A DNA stretch of 64,000 nt from Prosthecobacter dejongeii (lineage in GTDB: Bacteria; Verrucomicrobiota; Verrucomicrobiia; Verrucomicrobiales; Verrucomicrobiaceae), in contig NZ_JACHIF010000004.1 of NCBI RefSeq assembly GCF_014203045.1, positions 435,696 to 499,695 of the forward strand, read 5' to 3'. The translations under genes and the position numbers were made by a program. The stretch's first letter is position 1, and every line of letters begins with the position of its first letter. Below are positions 63,758 through 64,000 of the stretch, piece by piece. A model generated the notes under the pieces. That model made no database searches. It was given only the letters and a program-made list of their open reading frames with translations, and was not told where the DNA came from.

Positions 63758-64000
63758 TTAGTGCTCGTAACCTGCCTCACCATGCTCGGAGAGATCCAGA
63801 CCGATCTGCTCGACTTCTTCCGTTGGGCGAAGGCCTACCAGCAGCTTCACAATGATGGTGATCACCAGTGTTGCAGCCACGCTCCAGAGGATTGTCAGGG
63901 CGACAGCCTTCAACTGATTCATCAGCAGTCCTTCTTTCAGACCTGCCACGATGGAGTTGGCTTTCTCATCAGCAAACACACCTGTCAGGATAGCGCCCAG
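63758..64000 (-). CDS. amt: Ammonium transporter, C-terminal part (5' end outside window)
   Basis: The frame is open to the right edge. The visible 80 residues read LGAILTGVFADEKAN, then a hydrophobic helix LKAVALTILWSVAATLVITIIVKLLVG and the cytoplasmic tail LRPTEEVEQIGLDLSEHGEAGY, which is diagnostic of Amt proteins (the EEExxGLDxxxHGExAY tail interacts with GlnK-type PII proteins). Amt moves ammonium across the inner membrane. The start is upstream of the window. Its terminator lies at 63697-63729. Confidence 0.95.
   Translation of the reverse strand: MGAILTGVFADEKANSIVAGLKEGLLMNQLKAVALTILWSVAATLVITIIVKLLVGLRPTEEVEQIGLDLSEHGEAGYEH

Overview
This window looks like chromosomal DNA of a Verrucomicrobiota bacterium, probably of the Verrucomicrobium/Prosthecobacter kind. 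The evidence is indirect: a giant delta-60/Ig/MBG repeat protein with a C-terminal domain I associate with that phylum, an autotransporter-type beta-strand (PATR-like) motif in a VWA protein, a Tat-exported Gfo/Idh/MocA oxidoreductase, a DUF6580-type membrane protein and paired bactofilins. BamD-like and LptE-like genes indicate a Gram-negative envelope. Most start codons lack a Shine-Dalgarno sequence and many follow a pyrimidine-rich stretch. No transposase, integrase, phage gene or CRISPR array was seen.

Layout. 1-8.2 kb: the 3' part of the giant surface protein, ended by a clear terminator. 8.2-12.4 kb (minus): a small unknown protein, a DUF2156 protein with an alpha/beta hydrolase, diacylglycerol/undecaprenol kinase and a secreted protein of unknown function. 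12.5-19 kb (plus): manA, a TPR/BamD-like protein, lptE, rsmI and glycogen phosphorylase. 19-26.5 kb (minus): hisB-hisH, a MoxR ATPase with a large coiled-coil membrane partner, a small unknown protein and ligA. 26.7-29.7 kb (plus): an ECF-type sigma factor followed by a membrane-anchored VWA protein with an anti-sigma-like N terminus. 29.8 kb: tRNA-Arg(ACG). 30-32.6 kb (plus): a YidB-like protein and a DevC/MacB-type ABC permease plus ATPase. 32.6-37.6 kb (minus): DUF6580 protein, orphan E2 acyltransferase, discoidin-like secreted protein, Gfo/Idh/MocA oxidoreductase, DoxX-like protein. 37.9-43.5 kb: cyclic-nucleotide-binding protein, CDP-alcohol phosphatidyltransferase, AraC regulator, a HerA-like ATPase and a lipoprotein. 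44.2-45.9 kb (plus): two bactofilins in tandem, the second with two zinc ribbons.

46-62 kb is a glycan locus. A plus-strand trio (FkbM methyltransferase, GT4, GT9) converges with an 11-gene minus-strand operon of overlapping or closely spaced genes: sugar O-methyltransferase, PseF, PseG-like, ATP-grasp, amidohydrolase, two methyltransferases, a DRE-TIM aldolase fused to an unknown domain, PseI, an HTTM-like membrane protein and a glycosyltransferase-like protein. The late steps of nonulosonic (pseudaminic-type) acid synthesis are present (PseG, PseI, PseF); the early UDP-sugar steps (PseB, PseC, PseH) are not in the window. The aldolase fusion, ATP-grasp and amidohydrolase suggest an unusual decoration or variant of the sugar, and this is the best candidate for an undescribed system here.

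62-64 kb (minus): an orphan ABC ATPase, an MBL-fold hydrolase, and the C terminus of an ammonium transporter running off the right edge.
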